Below, in pieces: positions 1 through 10,642 of a stretch of 64,000 bases of DNA (position 1 is the first letter of the stretch; each line of letters opens with the position of its first letter). Location of the stretch: positions 19,583,056-19,647,055 of the forward strand of contig CM022678.1 of NCBI GenBank assembly GCA_012295275.1. Direction: 5' to 3'. Source of the DNA: Chrysomallon squamiferum. Taxonomy: Eukaryota > Mollusca > Gastropoda > Neomphalida > Peltospiridae. Under the pieces are notes generated by a model. The model searched no databases, was not told where the DNA came from, and worked only from the letters and a program-made list of their open reading frames with translations. Both the position numbers and the translations under genes were made by a program.

Positions 1-118
1 TTTTCATTTTTAATGTGTTTGGCTATTTATGATTTGTTTCCATCATCATGCTGTTGATACGTTTATTCAATGTGCTAAATGTAAAAATGTATTTTTATTT
101 CTCCCCCCGCCTGCATAG

Positions 119-136
119 TCTCGTCAACCGCACATG
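119..136 (+). CDS. candidate 18-nt microexon of the KCNQ gene
   Basis: A pyrimidine-rich tract ending in TAG is followed by 18 bases and then a strong donor, ATG|GTAAGT. Eighteen bases keep the frame, so the exon could be included or skipped. Read with the phase needed by the exon at 1925 (two bases carried in), it gives L-V-N-R-T and then a Trp codon across the junction. KCNQ genes are known for small alternative exons in this linker between helices A and B. There is no homology that proves it, and so short an exon can arise by chance. Confidence 0.25.
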
Positions 137-368
137 GTAAGTCTTCCCAGACAACAGCTTACTTCCGGTTTGCTTGTGCTACTTCCGGAACGTACTATGC
201 ATGTTTGTGAAACGTATTTTATATGAATGTGGTTATTTTATTATTATTATTATTATTATTACATTTTCTTAGTATTTTTATTCTTATTTATTTATTTATT
301 CTTTTATTTTTTTAATTTATTGTTACTATCACTACTACTACTACAACAACAACTACTACTACTACTAC

Positions 369-422
<54 letters not shown>

Positions 423-1415
423 TACTACTACTACTACTATTATTATTATTATTATTTTCTCTGTTTTTTGTTCTTGCATGGCATGACAACACTTAAATGC
501 TGTTTAAATATTTTCTTGAAATAAATCTCTACTTAGACACTAACGTTTACCGAGACTAGAATGATATTGTTTAGCTATTTTTTCTTTGTCAGTGAAATAA
601 AATAGACTGTGGGTGTGTTTTCTGAATCCGAGTGATTTAATATGAGCTGTGGATTAACCTATAAAAAAATAAGTTGTTTATAGCCTTTTCTCAAGTCTCA
701 AGTTCGAACCTTCACGTTGGAAGATGATACTGGATTTTAAAAATTGCTTAAATATATAATTTTCTCAAATTTCTTTTTTCTATGAAAAATATTTGTTATT
801 AATTTTAATATATGTATTTTTTGTGAAAATAATAAAAATAATAATAATAACAATAATTATTTGATGTATTATTATTATTATTATTACTATTATTATTATT
901 ATTATTATTATTATTATGTTATTTTTGATATTTAAAAAATTAATATGTTCCGTTTTGATGTTTAAAAAAGTAATATATACTTCTTATATCTATGTACATA
1001 TCTACCTTTATTTTTGCTATAAAATTATAGTGGCATGTTAGAATTACTAGAACTAATTCTCTCTCTTTCTCTCTCTCAGTATGTTTGTAACATAATGATA
1101 ACATTTCTTAATATAATAAAATAGTTGAATATTAGTGACATTATATTAATACTGTGTGTACATTAGCAATGTAGAAAAGAGCATTTTGTATAAAATATGC
1201 ATTTAAAACAATTTTTATTATTTTAAATATCTATAAAATGAATGTGAATGGTAAGATAAGTGTTTATGTATGTTTCATATGATGTTAACATTTCAGTATG
1301 TAATATGATATATATATAAAAGTGAAATAATATTACAAACTAATTTCATATACAAAGAACATGCAACTATTAGCATATAGCAGGTTATATTAATATAAAT
1401 TTTGATGTTGTTGTT

Positions 1416-1508
<93 letters not shown>

Positions 1509-1924
1509 ACTATCTGTAATCATGCTGTCTTAAATATGCAGTGTATAAGCAGATACATTAGGCATTGCTTGTGTACATAAAAATGTATAAATTTAGTTTC
1601 GTATTTTGCTCATTCTGATATTTTTATTGTTATAAATGTAGATAGTGTAGAGTGTTAATGTACAGAGTTGCCTATATCTTCCAAAAATCTCAAGATACAC
1701 TTTAAATATATATATATTTATATATCTTCATGTTATTATTTTTTTTTTCACCTCAATTGCAAATTACATTTTCTTTTTCTCTTAAACTTGTCTTCGTTAT
1801 ATTTTTTTTCACTTTATTTTCTACTTTTCTTTATTCTCTTTAATATATTATTTATTTTTGCAATTCTTATCAATACTCTATCACTCACTATTGATTTATT
1901 TTATCGACTGGTTCTTCCTCACAG
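137..1924 (+). other. KCNQ intron with microsatellites
   Basis: No coding signal is seen here. The stretch holds ATT/ACT trinucleotide runs (about 233-457 and 868-917), two ACTTCCGG words near 160-190 just after the candidate microexon, and an uninterrupted (GA)n run at 1418-1504. It ends in a pyrimidine-rich acceptor (ttcttcctcacag). Long open frames across the trinucleotide runs are low-complexity artefacts. Confidence 0.6.
1418..1504. repeat. (GA)43 microsatellite
   Basis: An 87-base perfect dinucleotide run. It is one of several long perfect GA/CT runs in the window (also at 2235, 8297, 10902, 14424 and 53644). Confidence 0.95.
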
Positions 1925-2028
1925 GAGCCACCTCAGTTTAGCTACCGGTTTACCGGAACAACGCGCAGGCGATCATCTTCCGGTCCGGAAGGAGAATTCT
2001 ATGACTTCCATTTCTAAAGAGTCAGAAG
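1925..2028 (+). CDS. KCNQ: KCNQ channel, C-terminal linker exon
   Basis: This internal exon encodes about 34 residues (starting S-H-L-S-L-A-T-G and ending K-E-S-E) of the variable linker between calmodulin-binding helices A and B of a Kv7 channel. Its acceptor is ttcctcacag and its donor gaag|gttggt. The key support is phase: it leaves one base (G), which joins AC at the start of the exon at 2603 to make the Asp that opens D-E-P-D-L-S-P. The linker is poorly conserved, so identity rests on splice sites, phase and position. It is rich in charged and Ser residues, typical of this cytoplasmic segment. Confidence 0.62.
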
Positions 2029-2232
2029 GTTGGTGAACCAATCAGCGAGCACGTACTTGCACTGTCATTTGAATAATAACACCATCAGTTCGTTTTATAT
2101 GATTTATGTTCATAAAGTCAACTTATTCTAAGTAATTACTGCAAGTAACAGTCTCAGCAGATGAGAGATGTGGATATTGTGATATGTAGATACTGCTAAA
2201 TTTATAAAGGTTGCCATGTATGTCTCTCTGTC

Positions 2233-2321
<89 letters not shown>

Positions 2322-2602
2322 TCTTACTGACCACTGCTATAATATAATCACCTTCAAAGTATCTACTCATTCTGTTTTGTAACAAGAACTATTTTTATAG
2401 AATGATTCTTTTTTCTGATTACACTTTTCATCGCCTTATCTTCCTTTACTTTATTTATTTGATTATTTTTGTCATTATATTTTTTACTCATTTACTTGCT
2501 ATTTATTTATTTATTTATTTATTTATTTGTTTATTTATTATTGTATTTATTTTATTTTATTTTATTTTATTTCATTTTATATTATTATATTTTATCTTAC
2601 AG
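2029..2602 (+). other. KCNQ intron
   Basis: It contains a (CT)n run at 2235-2316 and (TTTA)n/(TTTTA)n runs at about 2505-2585, and ends in tttatcttacag. No other feature was seen. Confidence 0.75.
2235..2316. repeat. (CT)41 microsatellite
   Basis: A perfect CT run of about 82 bases inside the KCNQ intron. Confidence 0.95.
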
Positions 2603-2804
2603 ACGAACCAGATTTATCTCCCCGTTACCAGCAACTGACAGATGTTCACAAATGCGCAATCCGATCATTGCGCAAGATCCGGTATTTTGTAGCACGCCGG
2701 AAGTTCCGCGAAGCTTTACGACCATATGACGTCAAAGACGTCATAGAACAGTACTCGGCTGGTCACGTGGACATGCTGGGTCGAGTGAAAAATTTACAAT
2801 CCAG
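2603..2804 (+). CDS. KCNQ: KCNQ channel, helix B and PIP2/assembly exon
   Basis: The exon encodes 67 residues of a Kv7 (KCNQ) voltage-gated potassium channel. The segment around [13 protein letters not shown] is helix B, which with helix A binds calmodulin. It is followed by the family signature [16 protein letters not shown], which is nearly invariant in KCNQ channels, and by the start of helix C ([12 protein letters not shown]). Basic residues here contribute to PIP2 sensitivity in characterised Kv7 channels. The acceptor is tatcttacag; the donor is ccag|gtaaaa, after two bases of the Arg codon completed by the exon at 3481. The protein is a plasma-membrane channel and this part is cytoplasmic. 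The pore and voltage sensor lie upstream of the window. Confidence 0.95.
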
Positions 2805-2879
2805 GTAAAATTCAATAAATTTTTTCTTTTTTTAAAATTGTAATTTCTTGTTGTTGTTGTTGTTCTTCTTCTTCTTCTT

Positions 2880-2966
<87 letters not shown>

Positions 2967-3480
2967 GTTATTATTATAAATGTATTGATCCTGGTTTATT
3001 ACTGTTGTTTCTATTAATACAACTATTATACCTGTTGTCAAACACAGAAATAACAAAATTATTACTACTACTACTACTACAATTACTACTAATACTACTA
3101 ATACTACTACTAGTACTACTATTACTTCTACTACTACACCAGCATTTTTATTCTATTATTAATATTTATAATTTGTACGCCACCACTATTGCTACATCTT
3201 CTGCCTACTACTATTGCTACCACTACTACTACGACTACTACTACTGTTCTACTGCTGCAGCTACATCTATTAAAACAACAGCAAGTTCTACCATTACTAA
3301 TATTGTTTCAAAATTCTTATTTTCTCTTTTACAACATAACCATCACCACTACTACTGTTACTATTTTACTATTAAAACTACTATTTCTGTATTATCATTG
3401 CCATCATGATCATCACCTTAACAATGGCAATCCGTTCTATATTCCTTGTTTTTATTATTTTTTTTCCTTTTTGTTTCCAG
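2805..3480 (+). other. KCNQ intron with trinucleotide repeats
   Basis: The intron is mostly TTG, TTC, ATT (2883-2966) and ACT/ACC repeats (about 3060-3400). They translate into poly-Leu, poly-Thr or poly-Tyr in several frames but carry no protein signal. It ends in a textbook acceptor, ttttgtttccag. Confidence 0.8.
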
Positions 3481-3577
3481 ACTTGATCAGATCCTTGGCA
3501 AGGCTGGTTCAAAGAACAAAGACGTTTATGATTCAAAACAAAGTTTGGCTTCCAGAATAGTGAAAGTAGAAAGATCG
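3481..3577 (+). CDS. KCNQ: KCNQ channel, helix C/D exon
   Basis: The first base completes the Arg codon from the previous exon, then 32 codons follow. They begin L-D-Q-I-L-G-K, matching the KCNQ helix C motif that reads V-D-Q-I-L-G-K in vertebrates, and end A-S-R-I-V-K-V-E-R-S, the start of helix D. The donor is tcg|gtaagc in phase 0, matching the next exon. Helices C and D drive tetramer assembly in this family. The segment between them is short compared with vertebrate paralogues. Confidence 0.92.
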
Positions 3578-3893
3578 GTAAGCATGACGTCATAGTCACA
3601 GACTTGCGTCACAAGCTCTGTTGCTATGGGAAGTGGCAGCAATAAATTACTGCAATCGTTTCGGTATATTTTGACGATTCCGATCTTAAATATTGAAACA
3701 GAATGTAATCAGTTAGAAAATGATATAATAAATGTTTGATTATCATTTATGTATTATGAGCAGCAATAAGAGTTTCAGTATTATTTATTTATAGTCCTTT
3801 TTCCCCTTTCTTCATTGTGTTCTTCTTGTTGTTTTTTTTTCTTTTTTTATTTTATTATTATTGTTGTTATTGTTGTTGTTGTTGTTGTTCTTC

Positions 3894-3924
<31 letters not shown>

Positions 3925-4106
3925 GTCGTTTAAATTATTATTGTTTTGTTTTTATTATTATCATCATTAGCATTCTCTTGTTGCTATTGTTGTTGTTATT
4001 GTTTTTGGTATTATTATTATTATTGTTGTTGTTGTTGTTGTTATTATTGTTATTATTATTATTATTATTATTGTTGTTGTTATTGTTATTGTTATTGTTA
4101 TTTCAG
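3578..4106 (+). other. KCNQ intron with TTG/TTA repeats
   Basis: The 3' half (about 3855-4100) is a mosaic of TTG, TTA and TTC trinucleotides that also serves as the pyrimidine-rich acceptor tract (gttatttcag). A long open frame through it is an artefact continuous with the real last exon. Confidence 0.8.
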
Positions 4107-4868
4107 GTTGAAGACATCGAGTGTAAAATAGACTCTCTGCTGGACATGTATCAGGATGACAGACGCATGCTGTTACAGTACATCAACAATCAGAACAGAC
4201 AGACAGACACGCCCACTGAACCGTGCGCGAAGCCCAAGCCACGCCCCATCCTCGTCGACAAGCTGTTCACCAGCGAGCCGGCCACGCCTACCGGCACGGC
4301 TCAAAACCCTCTGAAGCCTATGCAACGAAACCTTTCCGATCTGAGCCAGCGAATCAAGAAGCGAGTCACGTACCGATGCCTGTCGCTGAACGAGCCGCAG
4401 AGCAGCGCCAGACACGGCCTCTGCCCGCCCAACCACAGCAGCGGCGACAACCCGTGCAACTCTCCGCCAGATGTCACCGTTTCGTTCGCGAGGGACCCGC
4501 CCGTGAGTTGCCTCAAACATTCCAAGTCGGACTGTGCGGAGCAGAACGTGCAGCTGCTTGACATAGACCACCTCGCTGCCGACACTCCGAGAAGCAGCTG
4601 CGAAGATTCGCTAAAGGGAAGCTACTCTGACACCATAGAGGAAAAGACTATGAGCGAGAGTTCGTCCTTGCTCGACAACAGCGACGTAGGGGACGACGTT
4701 GTGTTTTCATTCCCAGGAGACGTGAAGGAGCCGAACGGACTGAATGCGGAGAATGTGCACCAGAAGGAGACGTCCGTGGACAAAAATATAAAAGTTTCAA
4801 TCAATGAGCATACTCTAGACTTCCATATTAAATGTGATACGACTAAAGAAAATCATAACATTTGTTGA
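4107..4868 (+). CDS. KCNQ: KCNQ channel, last coding exon
   Basis: The exon encodes 253 residues and a TGA stop. The first 25 residues (V-E-D-I-E-C-K-I-D-S-L-L-D-M-Y) complete helix D, the coiled-coil tetramerisation helix of Kv7 channels. The rest is a divergent, probably disordered tail rich in Ser, Pro, Asp and Glu, with a basic patch (R-I-K-K-R-V-T-Y-R) that could be a kinase or trafficking site. GC content is far above the surrounding introns, as expected of real coding DNA. Phase 0 entry matches the donor at 3578. Family assignment is secure. I cannot tell which vertebrate paralogue is closest, and most invertebrates have only one or two KCNQ genes. Confidence 0.93.
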   Translation, partial: VEDIECKIDSLLDMYQDDRRMLLQYINNQNRQTDTPTEPCAKPKPRPILVDKLFTSEPATPTGTAQNPLKPMQRNLSDLSQRIKKRVTYRCLSLNEPQSSARHGLCPPNHSSGDNPCNSPPDVTVSFARDPPVSCLKHSKSDCAEQNVQLLDIDHLAADTPRSSCEDSLKGSYSDTIEEKTMSESSSLLDNSDVGDDVVFSFPGDVKEPNGLNAENVHQKETSVDKNIKVSINEHTLDFHIKCDTTKENHNIC

Positions 4869-4950
4869 TATTTCCAGTTCCGTTTTTTTTTTCTTTATTT
4901 CGACCTGTTGTATTTTTATATGTTGTTCAGTTATTTTGTCAGTTGTTTTC

Positions 4951-4981
<31 letters not shown>

Positions 4982-5045
4982 TAATGTCTCTAACTTCATG
5001 CCCATCTTCCTCTGTCTGGTGAATAAAATCTATCAATATGTTCTG
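4869..5045 (+). other. KCNQ 3' UTR start and possible polyadenylation signal
   Basis: T-rich sequence with a (TTTA)n run follows the stop, and AATAAA lies at 5022-5027. The signal sits about 155 bases after the stop; the true poly(A) site could be further downstream, since another AATAAA lies near 6915. Confidence 0.4.
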
Positions 5046-5312
5046 TCTGTTTATCTATTCTAAAACTGTCTATGTCATCTGTCTTTTCTGTTTGTTTATT
5101 TTTATCTCTATCCGCACTATCTGTCATCTGTTTCTTTGTTTTATCTCTCCGCCTATCTGTCTTTAAATTTTGTATGTTTTCTGTCTGTCTGTCTTTCCGT
5201 CCGTCTTTAAATAATTAAATCTACCTATCTGTTTCCCTTTTACATGATTTTATTTTATTTTATTTTATTTTACTTTATTTTATTTTATTTTATTTTATTT
5301 ATATTTATTTTT
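5040..5312. repeat. degenerate CTGT/CTAT tract then (TTTTA)n
   Basis: CTGTCTGT- and CTATCTG-type words recur from about 5040 to 5240, followed by (TTTTA)n at about 5246-5300. Simple sequence; no gene seen. Confidence 0.7.
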
Positions 5313-6585
5313 TATTATTTTTTTTTTTACTTGCTAGTATTAAATTTTCACTAACGAAAAACATTTACTCTCACCTTGTAACAATATGTTAGTGTCACCA
5401 TTAGACGTTTATTATCCTTTTTTCAGTTTTTGCGTTCCTCTGAAGAGGGCACCAAGGGGGATAACTCTTATATTCATACAGAATATATATATATTAAAAA
5501 CGATTGCGGTTATATCCCCTTTCTGCTCTTCAAATTTAGAAATCCAAATCACATTTAAATTTTTTTTTTTTTTTTTTTTTAGCTTCATAAAATGTCATTT
5601 ATGTAATTTCCTTTCTCACATTTCTGTCTAAATTTCAGAAGTAGGTCGTATATTTTAGATCAACTACTATCCATGGTATTTTTTTAGACACTGTCACCAG
5701 CAAAATCTTTTTAGAGTACAATTCACAATTACATTTTATTTTACCACAATGCATCTAGTTACCATAAACATTATTCTAAGCTAAATATCACACACATCAT
5801 GATTCCTAATCTGTACTTTACATGTAACTACGGGTGGTAACTTTTTGTTAGTTATGTATTACTGTATGTGCAGGTTTTAGTAAAATAGTACTTTCAGTAA
5901 CGCTGTATGTTCATTTCTATTCACGAACAGGCTTCTAATACTATTTTCATTTCAGAAGAAAGGAGAAAACTAACCACGTGTAGCTGTAGAAAGTACTGGT
6001 TCGTCTGCAGACAATCCATTTTTTAAAACTGAATAACTTACAGGCTTGCGATTGTTAATAGTTGTTTTTTTTTCTTACAAATTATTTCGGCATTTTACAT
6101 AATCTATATGTTGACTGACCAAGAATGGCGTACTGCACTTGTATCGACAACTACCACACACATAACTGAAAACAAATAACATTAAAATAATTATATTCAG
6201 CCAATGGGTAGAGGTTTTATTAAGTTTCAGTCAGTAAAATAATCCATTGAAAGATCTTATTACATTCTGATAGGTTTGTTTGATTTAATTAGGAAAATAT
6301 TATTTATGAATTTATTAAATGATAACATTTGTTTGTATCTTCTCATTTGTTGTTATTTTTTTTTTTTTTTCCTAGCGATATGCGAGACACAACGCTAAAC
6401 AGAACTCATTAAACTAAGGGACACAACTCCTACAGAAATGTTTTAATGACAGAATTATTTCCCTTGTACTTCGATCTCCTTACTTTGTCTATTGTTTTAT
6501 TTAATTAATTTATTTATTTTTTTTTTTTTTTTTAAGTTTACAAAATATAGGTGTTTGAATTATTTATTTTTCATAAACAGAAGAT
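5313..6585. other. intergenic, no feature recognised
   Basis: AT-rich unique sequence with short poly-T runs (5558, 6355, 6517). No exon with credible splice sites and coding content was seen on either strand. Confidence 0.5.
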
Positions 6586-6601
6586 TTTCGAAAAACACAC
6601 T

Positions 6602-6712
6602 GCGGAAATACATACCCGCAAATGACGTCACCGGAAATAACTATTTTCAGACAGGACAAGATTACCGGAAATAACTTCAGCGGAAGTACAAGTCGGACTT
6701 AACGTCATCAAA
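6602..6712. promoter_or_regulatory. cluster of ETS-like GGAA sites with a CRE palindrome
   Basis: Within about 110 bases there are four GGAA cores in ETS-like contexts: GCGGAAAT near 6602, CCGGAAAT at 6631, CCGGAAAT near 6665 and GCGGAAGT near 6680. A perfect TGACGTCA is at 6623-6630 and a half site ACGTCA near 6702. The phrase ACCGGAAATAACT occurs twice about 35 bases apart. ETS and CREB/ATF families bind such words. Regulatory function is inferred, and no gene start is visible beside it. Confidence 0.4.
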
Positions 6713-7540
6713 AATTATCAACAGCAAAAAGCTAAAATACATATACTGCAGTTTAAAATAATAAATATGTTCTTATTTGTACTTTTTGTTTTCTTATATT
6801 TATATTCGTGTATATAAATACAAATGTATGTGATTAAGGTTAAATCTAAAGTTTGTTACGAGACAAAAATTCTGTCATGTGATTTGTTAACATTGTTGAA
6901 ATGATTTTAAATGAAATAAAGAATTTACACACTTATTCCAGTTTCATTTCTTTTCGGTTATTTTCAGGATTCTTCGTTTTTTTTTTTGTTTTTTTTTTTT
7001 TAATTCAATCAGTTGTCCAGGGTTACGTGAAGTCGTGAAATTATTTTTAACTCAAAAAAAAACAATAATAATAAAATCTAACATTTTATTAGCAAAACTG
7101 AATGTTTGCAATCTTCATCAAGTTTTGTCGTATGATTCTATATATTTCAAACTATGCCAAAAAAAAAACAACCAAAAAGAACATTGAAATAACACACTAA
7201 TCATAATTAAAAAATAAATAAAAGTTTTTTAAAAAGTGATTTAAAAAATAATAATAATAAAACATGTGTGTGCATATATATATATATATAAATACATTTT
7301 TATTTTGTTTATATATATATAAACAAAATAAAAATTTCTTTTTAGCATCTACAGCTAAGCTGTAAGTCAGAACATTCCTTGTTTTGTTGTTACACACATT
7401 GCACGATGTCATTAAACACCAACATCATCAACGTCAGCAGCAGCAGTAACTTGTTTACAACAATTACTTCAAGTCGAATCGATCCTAACAACAAATAAAT
7501 AAATAAAATGCTAATACTTAAATAGTCTATCATAATAATA

Positions 7541-7572
<32 letters not shown>

Positions 7573-7999
7573 AATGATAATAATAATAGTAAAATAATAA
7601 TAAAGTAAGGATAAAGATAATATGATCATCATCATCATCATGATAATAATAACAACAACAATAATAATAATAATAAGTATTATAAGTTAAAGATACTGAT
7701 GATGATAATGAAAGAAAATTAGGTAAAGATTATTTTTCTTCAGATGTGTGCAAATTTCTTCTTCTTCTTTATAATCAGGAACGACTATGAATATATGTTC
7801 AGGTGTTAACTAAGATGTCAAGGTACAAGTTTACCTGATGATATTTCAGGTGCACCGGGACAGTGTTTTATCATTTCCTCCAGTTTGCATTTTATTCTGT
7901 TTTCACCTAAAAACACAATTATATAATATAATAATATATATATCTGTGTGTGTGGGTGTCTGTGTGTGTGTGCGTGCGTGTGCGTGTGCGTGTGTATAT
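6713..7999. other. intergenic with AT repeats and GAT/AAT microsatellites
   Basis: Holds AATAAA at about 6915, an imperfect palindrome TTTTTATTTTGTTTATATATAT / reverse near 7296-7336, and GAT/AAT trinucleotides at about 7530-7690. No gene seen. Confidence 0.5.
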
Positions 8000-8106
8000 T
8001 TGATTTTTAGCGCTACATTCAGTTGCGTTTAACAACAACAGGCTAATTCATCGTTACATATCCTTGAAATACACCTTTATCAGACATGAAAACATCCAGT
8101 ATCTTG
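8000..8106. repeat. dispersed repeat, copy 1
   Basis: About 107 bases match 11290-11402 in the same orientation. Shared words include GCTACATTCAGTT, TTCATCGTTACA and CATATCCTTGAAATACACCT. Divergence is moderate, with small indels. The pair brackets the Cys-module exons at 9.26-10.82 kb. Confidence 0.75.
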
Positions 8107-8295
8107 TCCAGTTATTTATTAATTTTAAGTTGAGTAATATAATCTAATAAAACTGCCAAATAAATAAATCGATTCTGAAATACGTAATGTTTTGCAAAAC
8201 ATTTTCAGTATATCAACAATTCACAATAAGAAATAAGCGGTCCATGCAGGGAATTATTTTATGTTTGTTATCAAATGATAATTCCACATGGCGGC

Positions 8296-8395
<100 letters not shown>

Positions 8396-8639
8396 ATTAA
8401 CTCTATGATGTACTCACTTATCTTTTCATCTGCATACGCTTTCACCTTTTTTCCTACATTGTAGCTGCAAATCATGTTTGTTCACACAGTTTATTGTTGT
8501 CTTAAAAACACTGCAAAAGCCATTAAATTTTTAAATATACATTATTTTGTTATATTTTACTTCAGTACATGTTAAATGTTTATATGTGTTTATTTGTAAT
8601 TGTTTGTTTTTGCATATTTGTATATATGTAGACGTTTGT

Positions 8640-8759
8640 GTTAATTTGCGTGTGTAAATGAATGTATGTATGTATATGTGTGTGTATATGTGTATGTATG
8701 AATGTATGTATGTACTGTGTGTGTATGTAGGTATGTATGTATGTGTGTGTGTGTTTGTA

Positions 8760-8806
<47 letters not shown>
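8640..8806. repeat. TATG/(GT)n tract
   Basis: ATGT tetranucleotides grade into a perfect (GT)n run at about 8761-8803. Confidence 0.9.
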
Positions 8807-9257
8807 GTATGTATATATTTGCATGTAGATTTTTGTTGTCAACTTTTGATGACATCTGGGATAAACTTTCAACATTATAATCACTTTCGTAAGTAGATAG
8901 ACAACTTTAAAGATTTTAGGATGTGACTTTAGCGATACGACTATGAGTCATACATATATGCGATGACGTCACAACTTGAATTGTCTAGACGTAAAACCGA
9001 TGACGTTGAAATTTTTACTGACATTATTTACTTATAATTATTAGGTCAAAATGAAATAAGACAATACATTACTCTCGCCAGAGGAAAACTCATTTTGTAG
9101 AAATAACAAACTGTCTATATTTTGTTTCCCATAGTCCATTTTCTTTGATACTGGAAGTTACCCATATTGCGTATTACCTAATTTCCGTCAAGATCTAATA
9201 GGACCTTAAAATCCACAACGAGGTTTGAAATGAACTTCAACGATTACCGAATACAGA

Positions 9258-9463
9258 TCATTCCCAATTGGTATGATGATATTTAAATCCCTGCTGAATG
9301 TGTTTTGGATGAAATGAGAAGACATCAAAGTCTACTAACTCGCATTTCACAGCTCTACAAGCTACTGATGGATCTTGCAGCTTCCCGAGTCGATCCGAGT
9401 GTTTTTGTACAAAAGTACCAAGACATTCGTCAATGTGTTCAGTGTCAGCTGAGTAACATACTT
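9258..9463 (-). CDS. candidate terminal exon, Cys-patterned module (copy A)
   Basis: Reading leftwards, an acceptor (atttatttgacag) is followed by 68 codons and a TGA. The protein runs from E-V-C-Y-S-A-D through H-I-D-E-C-L-G-T-F-V-Q-K-H and C-R-A-V-K-C-E-L-V to K-Y-H-H-T-N-W-E. Composition is balanced and base complexity is high, unlike the flanking trinucleotide repeats. It aligns with the module at 10643-10818: C-x(10)-C-[LI]-x-T-F-[LV]-x2-H-x3-L-x-K, then C-R and [IV]-x-C. No family recognised; the Cys spacing suggests a small disulfide-bonded secreted domain, which is inference. The opposite strand also has a 60-codon open frame here, so strand rests on the module similarity and the splice site. 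Confidence 0.42.
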
Positions 9464-9479
9464 CTGTCAAATAAATAAA

Positions 9480-9964
9480 TGTAACTGGTTCATTATAGTA
9501 GTCATAGTCATAATAATGACAATAGTAATAAAATGATAATAACAATAATGATAATAATAACAACAACAACAATAATAATAATAATGCTAATAATGATAGT
9601 AATAATAATAATGATAACAATCTTAATAATAATAATAATAAAATAACAATACTGATGATAATGATAATAATAATACAAATGATAATAATGACAACAACAA
9701 CAATAATACAATTACATGAATACAGTTAACTACAAAAGAAAGATTAGTAATAACAACAATAACAAACAATAGTAATAATAATAATGATGATAATTAATAA
9801 TAATAATATTAATAATAATGATAATAATAATAATAACAATAACAATAACAATAATAATAATAAAAGATTATGAAAATGACTGTAATCATGATGATGATAA
9901 TGGTGATACGATGATGTGATGATGGTGGTTAAGACGATGATGACGACGACGACGATAATGATGG

Positions 9965-9996
<32 letters not shown>

Positions 9997-9998
9997 AT
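9480..9998. repeat. AAT/GAT/ACA trinucleotide mosaic
   Basis: About 500 bases of AATAAT, AACAAC and GATGAT runs, placed between two candidate exons on the - strand. Long open frames over it are artefacts. Confidence 0.9.
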
Positions 9999-10000
9999 AC

Positions 10001-10072
10001 CTGTACGCAGTGTGAGAGATGAAGGACAGTGTTCATTAAGTTGTTCAAGAGTGCAGGGTACGTGAAGTTTTT
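10001..10072 (-). CDS. candidate exon, truncated Cys module
   Basis: Flanked on - by a good acceptor (gatttttatttacag) and donor (gtacag|gtataa). In the frame that joins the 9258-9463 exon in phase (a G carried over, making the Glu), it reads K-L-H-V-P-C-T-L-E-Q-L-N-E-H-C, resembling the first half of the Cys module. The alternative acceptor at 10102 opens a different frame that does not join the next exon. Incoming phase is the same (phase 1) for this exon and both full modules, as expected of exon duplication. It could equally be a decayed copy. Confidence 0.28.
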
Positions 10073-10120
10073 CTGTAAATAAAAATCAATTGCACATTTT
10101 AACTGAAACAAACTAGCTAT

Positions 10121-10285
10121 GGTAGATATATATATGTACCTACATACATACATATATACATACATACATATATATATATACATACATACATACATATATC
10201 ATACATACATACATATATCATACATACATACTGAAAGATGGAGTCAGAGACAGGGAGAAACAGCACGACAGAAAGAGAGAGAGAA

Positions 10286-10316
<31 letters not shown>

Positions 10317-10325
10317 GAGAGACTT
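10121..10325. repeat. (TACA)n then GA-rich tract
   Basis: TACATACA/TATATA words to about 10232, then AGAGACAG and GAGAGA words to about 10322. Confidence 0.9.
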
Positions 10326-10434
10326 ACTCAGTCTATCATTAGTTTCTTTCTTTAAGTTGAGTCGACAGCTGTCACTGTACTCTATGCAAATAACAACAAT
10401 AACAACTACTACTACAACTACTACAACAAAAGCA

Positions 10435-10467
<33 letters not shown>

Positions 10468-10642
10468 GAAAATAAATTATTTATTTATTTATTTACTTGC
10501 ATACTAATTTATTTATTTAGTGAGTTAGTTAGGTAGGTAGGTAGTTATTTGTTTGTTTGTTTGTTTTATTTTTAATATTAACTTTATTTTTTTTTATTTG
10601 CATAGTTCTACCATACCCTCAATTACGTATTTTATTTATTTA
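10326..10642. other. simple-sequence stretch beside the module copies
   Basis: ACT/AAT trinucleotides (10400-10465), (TTTA)n (10478-10500), (GGTA)n and (TTTG)n short runs. No gene. Confidence 0.7.

Noticed and set aside
227-496. Open frames over ATT/ACT repeats
   Set aside because: They encode only poly-Leu, poly-Asn or poly-Ser from trinucleotide runs and have no splice or family support.
690-712. GTTCGAACC as a tRNA B box
   Set aside because: No A box or acceptor stem at the right distance, so not a tRNA gene.
3861-4106. N-terminal extension of the last KCNQ exon as a long ORF
   Set aside because: The first 80 codons are a TTG/TTA repeat in the intron; the acceptor at 4106 and the phase-matched upstream exons show that coding starts at 4107.
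4173-4571. Antisense ORFs of 94-132 codons inside the KCNQ last exon
   Set aside because: Shadows of a GC-rich coding exon in other frames; the + frame carries the conserved KCNQ sequence.
9277-9475. + strand open frame of about 60 codons opposite module copy A
   Set aside because: It has a helix-like composition, but the - strand reading is preferred because it aligns with the independent copy at 10643 and has an acceptor. I cannot rule it out completely.
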